A stretch of DNA of 64,000 nucleotides from Tritrichomonas musculus (taxonomy: Eukaryota > Parabasalia > Tritrichomonadida > Tritrichomonadidae): NCBI GenBank assembly GCA_039105265.1, contig JAPFFF010000002.1:2542001-2606000 (forward strand), written 5' to 3'. A program made the translations under genes and the position numbers. Below the pieces are notes generated by a model. It was given only the letters and a program-made list of their open reading frames with translations. It ran no database searches and was not told the DNA's origin. Numbering within the stretch: position 1 is the stretch's first letter; each line of letters opens with the position of its first letter. Positions 1 to 9,249 of the stretch are shown here, piece after piece.

Positions 1-1
1 T

Positions 2-448
2 ACAATTACATCAAACGGCTCAAATACAATTACTCATTATGCCCCGATAGAAGCGGGTGAAGAAATATCGGACTATAAGATTGGAAAACCTGTATTTTTA
101 TCAGGCCATGTGTATAAAAGAGACCAACAAAAAAATATGTTCGTCAGTTCGACTGCAGAAGACACCACAGACTGTATTTGCTCTGTAATCATAGACGGTT
201 CATGGAAGGAATTTGTTGGTGTTATAGTAGAGGTAGATTCAGAAAACGGATGCGTCAAATTCGCTTCACACGGAGACGTTCTTTTTGCTTGCGATGACGC
301 CAATTTGTATCAAATAGGAGATGTAATTCTATATGACGGAAGGATTTTGGACGAGGATTTAGGAATGACTTTGAAGATTCAACAAAGTATTGTGGGAACA
401 GTCAGTGCAAAAATAAACGAACATACATTGGCTATTTTCATGCGCTAA
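2..448 (+). CDS. Fibre-like protein, C-terminal part (runs off the left edge)
   Basis: This open frame enters from the left edge and ends at 448. Its first 35 or so codons contain NGSNTITHY, which recurs almost exactly in the fibre-like tract of Maverick B (around 40620-40680, minus strand). The following domain with DTTDCICSV and GSWKE also matches the 40217-40525 frame of B. The domain is about 100 residues, rich in beta-type alternation, and ends in a short TLAIF motif (TLAVF in B). By position and by the repeat-rich N-terminal part visible in B, this is the distal domain of a tail-fibre or spike-like protein. A function in host attachment is inference from the architecture; no named family is recognised for the terminal domain. 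It is tail-to-tail with the next gene, with no gap. Confidence 0.7.
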   Translation, partial: TITSNGSNTITHYAPIEAGEEISDYKIGKPVFLSGHVYKRDQQKNMFVSSTAEDTTDCICSVIIDGSWKEFVGVIVEVDSENGCVKFASHGDVLFACDDANLYQIGDVILYDGRILDEDLGMTLKIQQSIVGTVSAKINEHTLAIFMR

Positions 449-1024
449 TTAAACACATATTTTAAGCGATATGCCATATTTTATGAACTGTGAGTAAATA
501 TCGTTGTAGGCATATTTCATGTCTTCTGTCTTGTTGTTTTTCGTTATGAGAATCTTCGAAATATATATCAATTTATCTGAAGAACAACAGGAATTACAGG
601 CGATATCTTCGTCCAATACTAATTCGACTTTATCTGCGTCGGTCAAGAGTTTAATCATATTCATGAGAGATGTGGTATTACAAACGAGATAAGCATTCAC
701 TTTTAGCGGATTGTCCTCATAGACAGAAACGAGCATTTCAAGAAATTTATTTTTTTGCTCGAGGGAGTCAAGCTGATTGTAGTTCTTTAAATCAGACAAA
801 CTATTGCTTCGAGAGACTGTTTTTGAGGCGTTAAGTTGAGGGATATTAGGATACGACAAATCCTTTGTCCTAGGGTGATTTCTATCACCGCTTGCTTTGC
901 AAGAGTCTACCTCGGAGCCGTAAGTTATTTGGATATTGGTATTCTGTTCTTGCGAAATTGAAGTATTGTTCTTGCTTTTTGCTTCTGATGACAGTATACG
1001 AGCTTGTCGGAGAGTTCCAAACAT
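449..1024 (-). CDS. Conserved Maverick protein with ARILSSE motif (copy A)
   Basis: A 191-aa protein of unknown function. It starts with a short basic head containing ARILSSE, then has a low-complexity, probably disordered middle (roughly residues 20-90), then a conserved C-terminal domain with KNKFLEMLV, YEDNPLKVN, IKLLTDADKVELV, ISKILITK and a final YGISLK block. The same head and C-terminal domain occur in Maverick B (55178-55840) and C (61080-61700), so the family is conserved across diverged Mavericks of this genome. The middle contains short perfect hairpins (874-889 and a near-palindrome at 891-903). No catalytic motif is seen. A virion or regulatory role is possible but not shown. Confidence 0.75.
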   Translation of the reverse strand: MFGTLRQARILSSEAKSKNNTSISQEQNTNIQITYGSEVDSCKASGDRNHPRTKDLSYPNIPQLNASKTVSRSNSLSDLKNYNQLDSLEQKNKFLEMLVSVYEDNPLKVNAYLVCNTTSLMNMIKLLTDADKVELVLDEDIACNSCCSSDKLIYISKILITKNNKTEDMKYAYNDIYSQFIKYGISLKICV

Positions 1025-1045
1025 TATTTGAATAACAAAAAATTT

Positions 1046-1285
1046 TCAGGAGTAAAGATTGCTAACAGCTCTATTTAACAGATTTCTTACCTTCATATCT
1101 CTGTCATATTTTCGTTGAATCTTCTCTCTTTTTGCTATTTTTTTAGGGTCCGTGGGAGGTGTTTGGCTCAATATCCTTCGATAATATTGAAGACGAGATT
1201 TGAGTTGTTTCAGAGTAGGAGTGGCGAAAGTTTTTCTACCGTGCCAGTTTTTGAGAGGGAGGAGAGCGGGCTGTTCTTGAGACAT
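1046..1285 (-). CDS. Small basic Maverick protein, unrecognised
   Basis: A 79-aa, strongly basic frame with a charged helical stretch (KKIAKREKIQRKYDRDMK) and no hydrophobic segment. It lies in the gap between the ARILSSE gene and the divergently oriented integrase, with starts only 17 bp apart, which is the compact spacing typical of Mavericks. Small basic proteins in this position could be DNA-condensing core proteins like those of adenoviruses, but no diagnostic motif is present. It may also be a positional counterpart of the 77-aa basic frame at 54670-54903 in Maverick B; I see only composition in common. Confidence 0.5.
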   Translation of the reverse strand: MSQEQPALLPLKNWHGRKTFATPTLKQLKSRLQYYRRILSQTPPTDPKKIAKREKIQRKYDRDMKVRNLLNRAVSNLYS

Positions 1286-1302
1286 TTTCTACCAAATAAA
1301 AA

Positions 1303-3168
1303 ATGAATACAAGTAATTTACTTTACAATAATTCGGATAAAATAATAAATCATATCATATCGGAAACAAACTTGCCGATAGACGATATGTTGAGAGGCAA
1401 TGGCAGGGATTTCCTGAATACCAGTAATAAAATCCGGATATTTTGTAGATGCCTTTCTGACCCTCAACAAAAAGTAAATTATAAAGCTGAGAGGATACTA
1501 GAATGGCTAGGAAATCAGAAAATAGACTCTTTGGACGACTATTTGGACTATATGGACGATGATTCTTATTGCTTCAATAATGGGAGAAAATTTACTTATA
1601 ACCACGCTTTTACTCGAACAGATATTCAACACGTAAATAATTTCTTGAGAATCAACCAAGACAGAATCGATAGATTGCTTTTTGAAAGGATAGAACAATT
1701 AAAAGAAGGCATCAAAAGAGTCAATGAATCCAGATATAAAGATGCTTGTGAAAGAGCCAAAGAAGAATTGTTTAGACAAAAATTGACCAACAAAAACAAG
1801 CCACAATTTGGTGCTGTCAGAGATTTTATTCAGCAAAATGGAGGGAATAAACACATATATCTCTTTGAAGATACGCCCAGAGTTTATACAAGAATTGTGA
1901 TTCAAGATGATGATATTCGACAAATTTATGACGAATTTATTGAGGAATGGGAAAAGAGACAAAGACCTAAAAGACCTGTTTTGAGAGACAGTTTTATGGA
2001 TAAATTGAACAAATTTGTTGTTTATAATCATGAGAGACTATTAGATAAAGAGGAATTCAATAGAGTCAGTAGTAATTGGGGAGAGAGTAGTTTGTCCGAA
2101 GAGGAGAGATACAATAGATACGTCAATAAATTTTATTTCCAGCCAACAACATATTCAACCTATGAAATTCCTCAGGAGCAAAATATTATTGGGTTCAAAA
2201 CAGAGAGTAAAATAAGAGCTTTGAAGAATTTGTTTCCCGATAGACAGGTCAAAATAGCCGAGAACACATCATACTTTCCGCTGAAAAAGAACGCGAAGAT
2301 GTATCAGCTCCATAAAGTTTCGTCAAGAAATTCCTATATTATTGATTTGATGTTTGTTGATAAATTATGTTATTTGGTCATGATAAATGTCAATACAAGG
2401 TATTTGTATGTCCTGTTGGTAAATCAGATATTGTTTGGAGAAGAGAAAGAAGCGTCAGCTGACGAGCCTCTGCGAGTCGAAGAAAAGCATCAGAAATTCG
2501 CGAAATATAATAAATCAGCAGATACATACCTGAAAACCCTCGATAAATTGCTGCAATCTGGCGTTGTAATAAAGAGCTTGACGTTTGATGGAGAGGGCTC
2601 TTTTAACTCAAGAAAGGCACAAAACTATTATAGGACACATGGAATAGAATGGCAAACTGCACCAAGAATGAGAATGGGAAACTATCCAGACTTCATGAAA
2701 AAGGAGCAAAAACAGGTAAAAACTGACCCGATGCACAGTTCTTTGGGACTGATAGATAGAGTCATCAGGACACTGAGAGATATGGCTTATAATATGGGAA
2801 TTGGGATAATTACTCCATCGATAATGGAAGAATTAGTGAGGCAATATAATAACGCTCCTCATAAAACACTCTCAAAATATGCCAGGAAAAGTGTGTCTCC
2901 GAGGATGGTTCATGAAGATAAAGAACTGGAATCGTTGATTGTGATGAATATTTGTAAAGAGAATTATGACATAATGACGAGTAAAGGATTCTATTTGCCA
3001 AAAGGGATGTCGGTAAAATTGTATAACGAAAAGGATGGAATGATGAAGAGAAGGTCAAATGTACAGCCAGGAAAGTATAGAGTTATTGGGTTCAAGAATG
3101 GTTTGTATGAGGTAGAGGGACAAAAAAATATGAGACAAATGATGCCTAGGTGGAAAATTGACTGGTAA
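1303..3168 (+). CDS. Retroviral-type (rve) integrase, Maverick A
   Basis: A 621-aa protein. Residues 1 to about 300 are a charged, helical N-terminal region. The RNase H-like integrase core follows: a first acidic strand around residue 346 (LMFVDK), a second around 427 (TFDGEG), and the final helix with LGLIDRVIRTLRD around 478-490, followed by the YNNAPHKTL segment found in Maverick and retrotransposon integrases. The C-terminus (about 560-621, GKYRVIGFKNGLYEVEG) looks like a small SH3/chromo-type beta barrel. The role is insertion of linear element DNA with a short target duplication. It overlaps the 3' end of the convergent polymerase gene by about 23 bp. Two other integrases in the window (32877 and 48289) are clearly diverged from it. 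Confidence 0.88.
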   Translation: MNTSNLLYNNSDKIINHIISETNLPIDDMLRGNGRDFLNTSNKIRIFCRCLSDPQQKVNYKAERILEWLGNQKIDSLDDYLDYMDDDSYCFNNGRKFTYNHAFTRTDIQHVNNFLRINQDRIDRLLFERIEQLKEGIKRVNESRYKDACERAKEELFRQKLTNKNKPQFGAVRDFIQQNGGNKHIYLFEDTPRVYTRIVIQDDDIRQIYDEFIEEWEKRQRPKRPVLRDSFMDKLNKFVVYNHERLLDKEEFNRVSSNWGESSLSEEERYNRYVNKFYFQPTTYSTYEIPQEQNIIGFKTESKIRALKNLFPDRQVKIAENTSYFPLKKNAKMYQLHKVSSRNSYIIDLMFVDKLCYLVMINVNTRYLYVLLVNQILFGEEKEASADEPLRVEEKHQKFAKYNKSADTYLKTLDKLLQSGVVIKSLTFDGEGSFNSRKAQNYYRTHGIEWQTAPRMRMGNYPDFMKKEQKQVKTDPMHSSLGLIDRVIRTLRDMAYNMGIGIITPSIMEELVRQYNNAPHKTLSKYARKSVSPRMVHEDKELESLIVMNICKENYDIMTSKGFYLPKGMSVKLYNEKDGMMKRRSNVQPGKYRVIGFKNGLYEVEGQKNMRQMMPRWKIDW

Positions 3169-5899
3169 AATATTGGGTAATATCTCCTTCTTCATAGTCT
3201 GTTTTGATACATCTCTCGAATTTTTTTCTTGTCGATACAGTCATATTTTTATTCATTTCGAAGCAAGGTTGTCCTTTTGTTAGGTCGAATGTGATGGAAT
3301 TTCCGTTATATAGTGTTTCATAAAGCTTCATAACATCTCCTTGAAACTCCTCATTGAATTTATATTTGATGGAATTTTGAGTGAGTCCCTTGCCTCGTAT
3401 CATATAGTCAATATCTCCAGTAGAATCTTGCAGTTTATCTACATACATTTTCTTCATCAAGAAGAATGATTCAATAGATTCAGGCATCTCATTGTGGCCG
3501 TTTATTTCTGGGAAATCTGAATGGAATTGTCCTAAATTTTTCCCGATAAGTTCGCGGTTATATTTCTCGCGGAAGGCCTTTTCGAGTTTCGGTAAATCCG
3601 CAGATTCTATATGCATACTATCAGTATCTTGGTAATAAATATGGCATCCTATGTCGAAAGCAAGACACATGACTTCATTCATTATTCTCTTGGACATTGA
3701 CAAAACTTGGATGCCTAATAGGGAGAAATTGAAGTGATTATCTATTTGTTTGAGGGTCTTTATTGCATGGATGTCAGAGTTGTTTAACTGAATATCTTCG
3801 ACAATTTTGTTATAGTTTTTTGCCCAATATTTGTCGAGTTCATCTCCTTCATGAAGATATTTATAGTCTTTATCTACTGGCCTCTCTATTGTTTTGCCGT
3901 AGCAGGAATTCATGATGAGTTTGTAGAGATTTTGCAAAGGATTCTTCTGCTTCTTATATTCGAGTCGTTTATTGAATATTTCTCTGATACAATCTTGAAT
4001 GCGATAATCTTTCTTTCCGTCCCAGTAATATCCTCTCAAAATATTGAATTCTATTTGCTGAAACTCAATAAAGTCCTCCAAAGTAATATTGTCAACAACC
4101 ATTTTGAGGGTTTGATTTGGTTGGAGAATGTCGTTATTTCTGTTTAGGCCATTTATTTTTTGAACGATTAACGGAAATGCATAATGTTTGTTGATTTTTA
4201 TTATTTCGATTTCGACGATATATGCGGACTGTTGGGAGAGGAAATTATAGTTGAGTTGGTCTTGTTGTATTACCTTTGGACGTCCTTCAACTGTGTATAA
4301 TCTGCTCATTGCGGAAGGATATAATGATACTGCATCAAAATCGCAAAGGTTCTTCTTGACATGCCATTTCTTGTTATACGCCGTCATGCATCTACCTCCA
4401 TATATCGCCTTTGAGCAAAAATATCTCACATGACCGCCTAATTTATAGAGATTTTGGTTAGGATAATAGACTCTTTGATTGAAGACTTCGTTTGCGAGAG
4501 ACGATATGCTGATGAAATTAAATGGGTCGACTTTGAAGTCTTTGATGAATCCTTCACGCAGTTTATTGAATCCGATTCTGAGGATATTAACGTCTTGCTG
4601 GCAGTAAAATTCTGCATATTTCCACATGTCAAAATGGTTTTCGTCTATTCGGCAGCCAGATATTTTATCGATATTGGCGTTGAATAAATTGTAGTCTTCA
4701 TCGGTCCATATTTTGTCTTCATTTTCTCCTGCTTCGTTGATTGTGCCACAGTTAGTTTGTAAGCGATTAAGAGTGTAATATTTGTATGGAAATATCTCTT
4801 TTTGTATGTCAGGAATGTCAAACATTGAGGGTAATTGAGATAATTTGCAGGAAAGAATTGGTAAAGAGTCTTTGAGATGAATTGTTTTGTTGAGATATTT
4901 TATATCCGCCTTCATTGTTTTTGTGCCTTTGATAATGGATTTGGCGAGTCCGAAAGAAGCCAGCATTCTGATATCATACGCTAAATTGTGGAAATAAACG
5001 ACGGCGTCATCTGGTAAATAATCTAGTAATTGTTTATTGCAGTCTTCTCCTCGGAAAGTTTTATTGATACGGCCTGTTCTATTCTGTAAGACGCAGAGGA
5101 AAGGTTTGTGAATTTCTGTTGATGTATCTGCTTCAAAATCGGCATACCAATATGTTTTGTTGTCATTTTCTGAGAGTTTCTTTTTGTCAAATTTTATTAG
5201 TTTCGTGCATTGTTCTTCGTTATATTCGAGGTCTATAAGGTCAATATCGTCGATTACTTCTTTGTAGAAAACTGTGTTGAGGACCTTATATTGACCGAAT
5301 GTGATTGGGACGAAGAAGTTGTTTTTCATGAGAGTTCGAACGAGGTCTGATGATGTCATGAAGCATCTCGCGGGGCGCCAGTGGTCAACGTTGTACTCTT
5401 TATTGTATTTGTCTTCTGTGCATTGATTGAGGTGGTTGGCGGAGCCAAGTTTGCAAAGCGAATTGATATAGTATGTGCTGAAAGGTGTTTTCTCCTCAAG
5501 GAAATAGTGCTTATTGAAGACGTTCATTGTATGAGTTCTATTTGGTTCGGCATTTTCTATACCTAAATAATGTTTATTTGTATCATTCTTTTTGGACCTG
5601 ACAGAACGTTTCTTATTTTTTCCATTGGCATCTTCGTTGATAAACGATAATTTGACGTGAATATTGAACTCAGTACATAGTTCGTTTAGAGCTTTTTGGG
5701 ACAAATATCTTGAATTAATTCTTAGGCGCATTTTGTTTAGTATATCATCGTCATAGCATCCTGTTTGTTGAAGCGCATAGATGAAGCAGCAATCGTCCAA
5801 TTCCTTTCTCTGTTTGCCTTTTTTGTCTACGAGAGATGTGAAAATCTGTAATTTTTCGAGATATTTTGAGACATTTGATGGGCAGTTTTCACGTACCAA
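3146..5899 (-). CDS. Protein-primed family B DNA polymerase, Maverick A
   Basis: A 917-aa polymerase of the DNA_pol_B_2 type, which copies the linear element using a protein primer. The 3'-5' exonuclease motifs are visible in order: ExoI ADFEAD (about 253-258), ExoII FHNLAYD (about 304-310) and ExoIII YCQQDVN (about 430). The polymerase motifs follow: A DFDAVSLYPS (about 513), B NSCYGK (about 661) and C YQDTDS (about 756), with RGKGLTQNS downstream. Motifs and spacing fit a replicative enzyme. It differs from the 1493-aa polymerase of Maverick B, which has extra zinc and HNH-like insertions, so A and B belong to separate lineages. The gene is convergent with the integrase and preceded by the 251-aa frame at 5827. 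Confidence 0.92.
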   Translation of the reverse strand: MVRENCPSNVSKYLEKLQIFTSLVDKKGKQRKELDDCCFIYALQQTGCYDDDILNKMRLRINSRYLSQKALNELCTEFNIHVKLSFINEDANGKNKKRSVRSKKNDTNKHYLGIENAEPNRTHTMNVFNKHYFLEEKTPFSTYYINSLCKLGSANHLNQCTEDKYNKEYNVDHWRPARCFMTSSDLVRTLMKNNFFVPITFGQYKVLNTVFYKEVIDDIDLIDLEYNEEQCTKLIKFDKKKLSENDNKTYWYADFEADTSTEIHKPFLCVLQNRTGRINKTFRGEDCNKQLLDYLPDDAVVYFHNLAYDIRMLASFGLAKSIIKGTKTMKADIKYLNKTIHLKDSLPILSCKLSQLPSMFDIPDIQKEIFPYKYYTLNRLQTNCGTINEAGENEDKIWTDEDYNLFNANIDKISGCRIDENHFDMWKYAEFYCQQDVNILRIGFNKLREGFIKDFKVDPFNFISISSLANEVFNQRVYYPNQNLYKLGGHVRYFCSKAIYGGRCMTAYNKKWHVKKNLCDFDAVSLYPSAMSRLYTVEGRPKVIQQDQLNYNFLSQQSAYIVEIEIIKINKHYAFPLIVQKINGLNRNNDILQPNQTLKMVVDNITLEDFIEFQQIEFNILRGYYWDGKKDYRIQDCIREIFNKRLEYKKQKNPLQNLYKLIMNSCYGKTIERPVDKDYKYLHEGDELDKYWAKNYNKIVEDIQLNNSDIHAIKTLKQIDNHFNFSLLGIQVLSMSKRIMNEVMCLAFDIGCHIYYQDTDSMHIESADLPKLEKAFREKYNRELIGKNLGQFHSDFPEINGHNEMPESIESFFLMKKMYVDKLQDSTGDIDYMIRGKGLTQNSIKYKFNEEFQGDVMKLYETLYNGNSITFDLTKGQPCFEMNKNMTVSTRKKFERCIKTDYEEGDITQYFTSQFST

Positions 5900-6582
5900 A
5901 TATTGAAAGAAACTTCCTCCAACGTCATTTTTTGCCTTAATATTCTGAAATTCACTAAAGCGAACTGCTTCAAAGAGGCTCCATTCTCATAAAAATATTC
6001 TGGTACAACATTCTCTATATCGAAGATGAAGTGTTTTTCTGTTAGATTTTCCATTAATTTGTTGTATATTTCAGGAGTTAATTGATAGGAATGCCATTGA
6101 TTTTTGATTTTGAAGGCGAGTTTGTATTTGGCGATAATGGGCAAAGAATCTATATATTCTTCAAAGAATTCCTTCAATTTGGGAAGCAATAAGAGTCTGC
6201 CGTCCTTATCTAATCTCTCAAAGTCGATTTGCCATCTTCTTGGGGAGTATTCTAATTTTTCCATTATTTCGTCGACGATTTGTTGCTGGGAATTGTTGTC
6301 CGTTTTGATTGTTTTTTCAGCTTGTTTGGGTTGTTCTTGTTTTTGTTCTTCTTGTTTGGGTTGTTGCGCGGGTGTATTGTTCTTGCCTTTAAAATACCAG
6401 TACATAGCATCATAATTGTCTAAATCTCCATCGTACCCTTCATACTTAGCACATTCTCGGATGTCATAATAGAATTCTTCTTGTGAGTTCCAATAATATG
6501 AAAAGTCGTGTTGTAGTTTCTCGTTTATTATCAATTCAAATAGTTCTTGTAATTTTTCGGGAGTAGCTTCGGAGAGTCTCAT
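5827..6582 (-). CDS. Charged protein upstream of the Maverick A polymerase
   Basis: A 251-aa frame, rich in Glu, Gln and Lys, with a low-complexity segment of Gln/Lys/Glu repeats around residues 70-100. The second half contains LPIIAKYKLAFKIKNQW and a folded-looking region. It lies just upstream of the polymerase on the same strand and overlaps its 5' end by 73 bp. It has no recognised domain. By position and by comparison with the long N-terminal region of the Maverick B polymerase, which also carries a PIIISKLEDLDI-type segment, it may correspond to the N-terminal part of that protein or to a small separate gene. I cannot decide between these. Confidence 0.55.
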   Translation of the reverse strand: MRLSEATPEKLQELFELIINEKLQHDFSYYWNSQEEFYYDIRECAKYEGYDGDLDNYDAMYWYFKGKNNTPAQQPKQEEQKQEQPKQAEKTIKTDNNSQQQIVDEIMEKLEYSPRRWQIDFERLDKDGRLLLLPKLKEFFEEYIDSLPIIAKYKLAFKIKNQWHSYQLTPEIYNKLMENLTEKHFIFDIENVVPEYFYENGASLKQFALVNFRILRQKMTLEEVSFNIWYVKTAHQMSQNISKNYRFSHLS

Positions 6583-7011
6583 TTTTGCAATGAAAATAAA
6601 AATTAAAAAATATAAAAATTTATACCACTTATCATAAATGTGAAATTTTCAAAAAATTATTTGTTTCAGAAAAAGTTTCAAAAAAGTTGATTTAAATAAT
6701 TTTAAAAATCATAAATTGTATACAAAAATTTTATTTATACCTTTTTTCATATCACATGTCATACAAAATTTTATCAAAATTATGTTCATATCACCACTTT
6801 CCATCCATTGAAAGACCTTAATTGAGGCAATTTTTTGACACAAAAAGGTGAATGCAAAATGCCCTATAGTGATAGGGGGTTTTCTGACAACACTCTGGAG
6901 GTCAAAAAAGGGCTAAAATTGGGTAGTTGGAGACCAAAAAAGTGCCAAAATTAGGGGTGTTTGAGGGGATTGAAGACCGGAGGTCTGAAATCACCGCAAA
7001 CGTATACTACT
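6583..7011. repeat. Right terminal region of Maverick A
   Basis: Noncoding sequence between the last gene and the inferred element end. It contains a perfect small hairpin AGACC-GGA-GGTCT (6974-6986), then GTATACTACT ending at 7011. The outward order hairpin, TGAAATCACCGCAAACG, ACTACT recurs in a degraded form at 15479-15522. The other terminal repeat is outside the window. Confidence 0.55.
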
Positions 7012-8242
7012 ATCATTAAAAATAGTATTGCAAAATGCATTTTATTATAAAATAGCAATATTATATATGTCATTAACTTATTTTATTAAAAAAGATCAAA
7101 CAATCCAAAAAAAGTATTTGGTTATTTTTTTTTTCAAAAAATTGAATAAAAGCACGATAAAAAAACTCGTTTTTTGCCCATAAAAAAGTGACAACTCTTA
7201 TCAAAAAGTCAAAAAAGGACATTCAGTTCACTGGACACAAAAGCCTAGAATTAATGCTACTAACGAATTTTATGATTTGAATGACTTCTCATTTAATGCT
7301 ACTAACGAATATTATGAATTGAATGACTTCTCAATTAATGCATTTTTGCATTTATAGTAGTGTCGATAAGTGGCCACGGTGATTTGACAATCAACTCCAC
7401 TAAAATTATTAGGGAATAGAATGGCATGCTCTCAATTTTTTAAAAAAATTCAAAAAATTCATCTTTAAGGTGTCAGAAAATAAGAAATTCATTTCAATAA
7501 TATAGGTGTAAAATGGCACACTCACAATTTCCTACTTTTTCTTAAGAAAAATGTGGATGCAAAAATTCGTTTTTAAAGTGTCAAAAAAATCAAAATCCAC
7601 TCAAATAATTGTGGTATAAAACGGCATTATGGTGCCGTTTATTTGAATAAAAAGATCAATAAAATTCAATGAGTAACCACTATTTTCTTCTCAAAAATTA
7701 TCTGCATTTATTAAATCATAACTCAGCATCTTCTAGTCCCTGCCTTCTTACGTTCGCTATATCGACATTCCAAAAATAAATTGCTGATGCTTTTCTCAGC
7801 ATCAATTTGATACCTACATTTATTTACTGAAAAGCAGCAGCTTTATTCTCTAATATCGCTTTTAAACTTATTCAGGATCTTATTTTTTACTAGCGCTATC
7901 AAGAAAATCAACAAAATAAATCATTAAATCCAACTAATGCTTTCATTTGGATGGTCTTATCCTGATTCAAAGAAACATTACCCTCTAATAATTACTAAAT
8001 ATCGATCTAAAAGATTAGAAAGAAATAATGATAAGTTAGATCAAACTTTTGTTTTGCTGATTTTGTTTTGATTGTATTAGTAAAAATTAGATATTGATTC
8101 TTGATTATACAATGTAAAAGATTAATAAATAAGTTAATTGATCTCTAATTATTATTAGTTAATCACGAATATTGATAGAAATTGTATATTTTTGCTATTT
8201 TATTTTTCATTTTTAAATCTTTTTGAATTAAACAAGGGACGC
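7012..8242. other. AT-rich spacer with transposon debris, no gene seen
   Basis: No coding sequence is supported. 7184-7248 is a lone end of the short element described at 20423-20944: it shares the string TTCAGTTCACTGGA and ends in ACACAAAAGCCTAG. 7251-7334 is a two-copy tandem duplication with a 42-bp period (TTAATGCTACTAACGAAT core). At 7356 a sequence starting AGTAGTGTCG and followed by CGGTGATTT resembles an inward-facing Maverick end, but is weak. Confidence 0.5.
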
Positions 8243-8269
8243 CACTTTTTGAGCTTCGCTCAAAAAGTG
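8243..8269. repeat. Perfect 12-bp-stem hairpin, copy 1
   Basis: CACTTTTTGAGC, a 3-base TTC loop, then GCTCAAAAAGTG. With flanks, a stretch of about 36 bp (ACGCC before, TCTTTA after) recurs in the opposite orientation at 25526-25552. It is a dispersed hairpin repeat; its role is unknown. Confidence 0.75.
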
Positions 8270-8321
8270 TCTTTAGCACTGTATACTAATTTTTTTCTGT
8301 ATAATATCAAAATTTAAACTA

Positions 8322-9249
8322 CAGCTCGGAATTATTACTGTTGCGTTATTTTACAGTAATAAGCAAATAAAAGAGCAATTTGAAAATTTTCAAAAATTTT
8401 TAAAAATTTAAAAATTTAAAATTTTAATATTTTTTTCAATTGTGTTCTTTAGTTGAAAATCGTATCATTCTCTTAATTATGATAAAATAAAACTTGGATT
8501 TATTCATTTATAAAAATATTATTCTCAAAAAGTTCAATTTAATTATCATTCATTGTTATACAAATATAAACGATCTGAAGGTCAAAAATATTTGACTTTA
8601 AAAAGGCCAAAAAGTTTCAATTACTGCAGTTAGCGGTTTGCAGTAATAAGGTATTCAATTCAAATTTACCATAAATAGGTGAAAAAACAGCCGTTATTAC
8701 TGCAGTTAGCGGTTTACAGTAATAAGAATTCAATTATTATTGACCTATTTTTTGCCTTAAAAGAGGTTATTGATTAAAATTATGGTGAATTTAATATTAA
8801 ATGTTATTTATTATGACTTTCTAATATTTTTTTAATGTTCACATTATCATTAAGTTAATTCATACTTTTTTACTGATTTAAAGCAAATTGAAAATTTGTA
8901 TATTAAATACTAAGAATTAAATAGAATCAAAAAATAATTATACAGAAAAAATAAATTAATTTTGAATTCTAATCTGAAATTTTCTATTTAGAAATATATT
9001 TTTTGAATATTTTATTTATATTATTTTAATTATTTTGAATACTTTATTTATATTATTTTATTAATTTTGAATGCTTTTGTTAGCATTTTGAATTTTTTGT
9101 TATAATTTCTCAAAATTTTAATGAAAGCAAAATTTTTCAAAATTTTTATATATCAAAAATTTTTAATTTGACAATTTTGAGCAAAATCCCAAATCGCAGT
9201 CATAAGAAGACAAAAAATTGAATGGGCCTGCAGTAGTAATTCCGAGCTG
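8322..9249. mobile_element. TA-flanked noncoding transposon (MITE-like), 928 bp
   Basis: The ends are inverted: CAGCTCGGAATTATTACTG on the left and CAGTAGTAATTCCGAGCTG on the right, 19 bp with one mismatch. Both sides are flanked by TA, as in Tc1/mariner/pogo-type insertion. The inside has no transposase frame. It contains two copies of a sub-palindrome, ATTACTGCAGTTAGCGGTTT (about 8627 and 8696), each followed by GCAGTAATAAG or ACAGTAATAAG. It looks like a non-autonomous element mobilised in trans. Confidence 0.7.

Larger units (their letters stand above)
1..7011. mobile_element. Maverick/Polinton copy A, right-hand part
   Basis: A run of tightly packed genes on both strands includes a retroviral-type integrase, a protein-primed family B DNA polymerase, a fibre-like C-terminus and the ARILSSE-motif protein also seen in the two other copies of this window. 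This is the Maverick/Polinton gene kit. The right end is placed at 7011, where the sequence closes in GTATACTACT; the outward ACTACT ending matches the AGTAGT start of the well-bounded Maverick B. The next six bases (ATCATT) are the candidate target duplication, but the left end lies outside the window and cannot be compared. Its polymerase and integrase are of a different lineage from those of B. Age is unclear because the second terminal repeat is not visible; most frames look open, with perhaps one break. Confidence 0.85.
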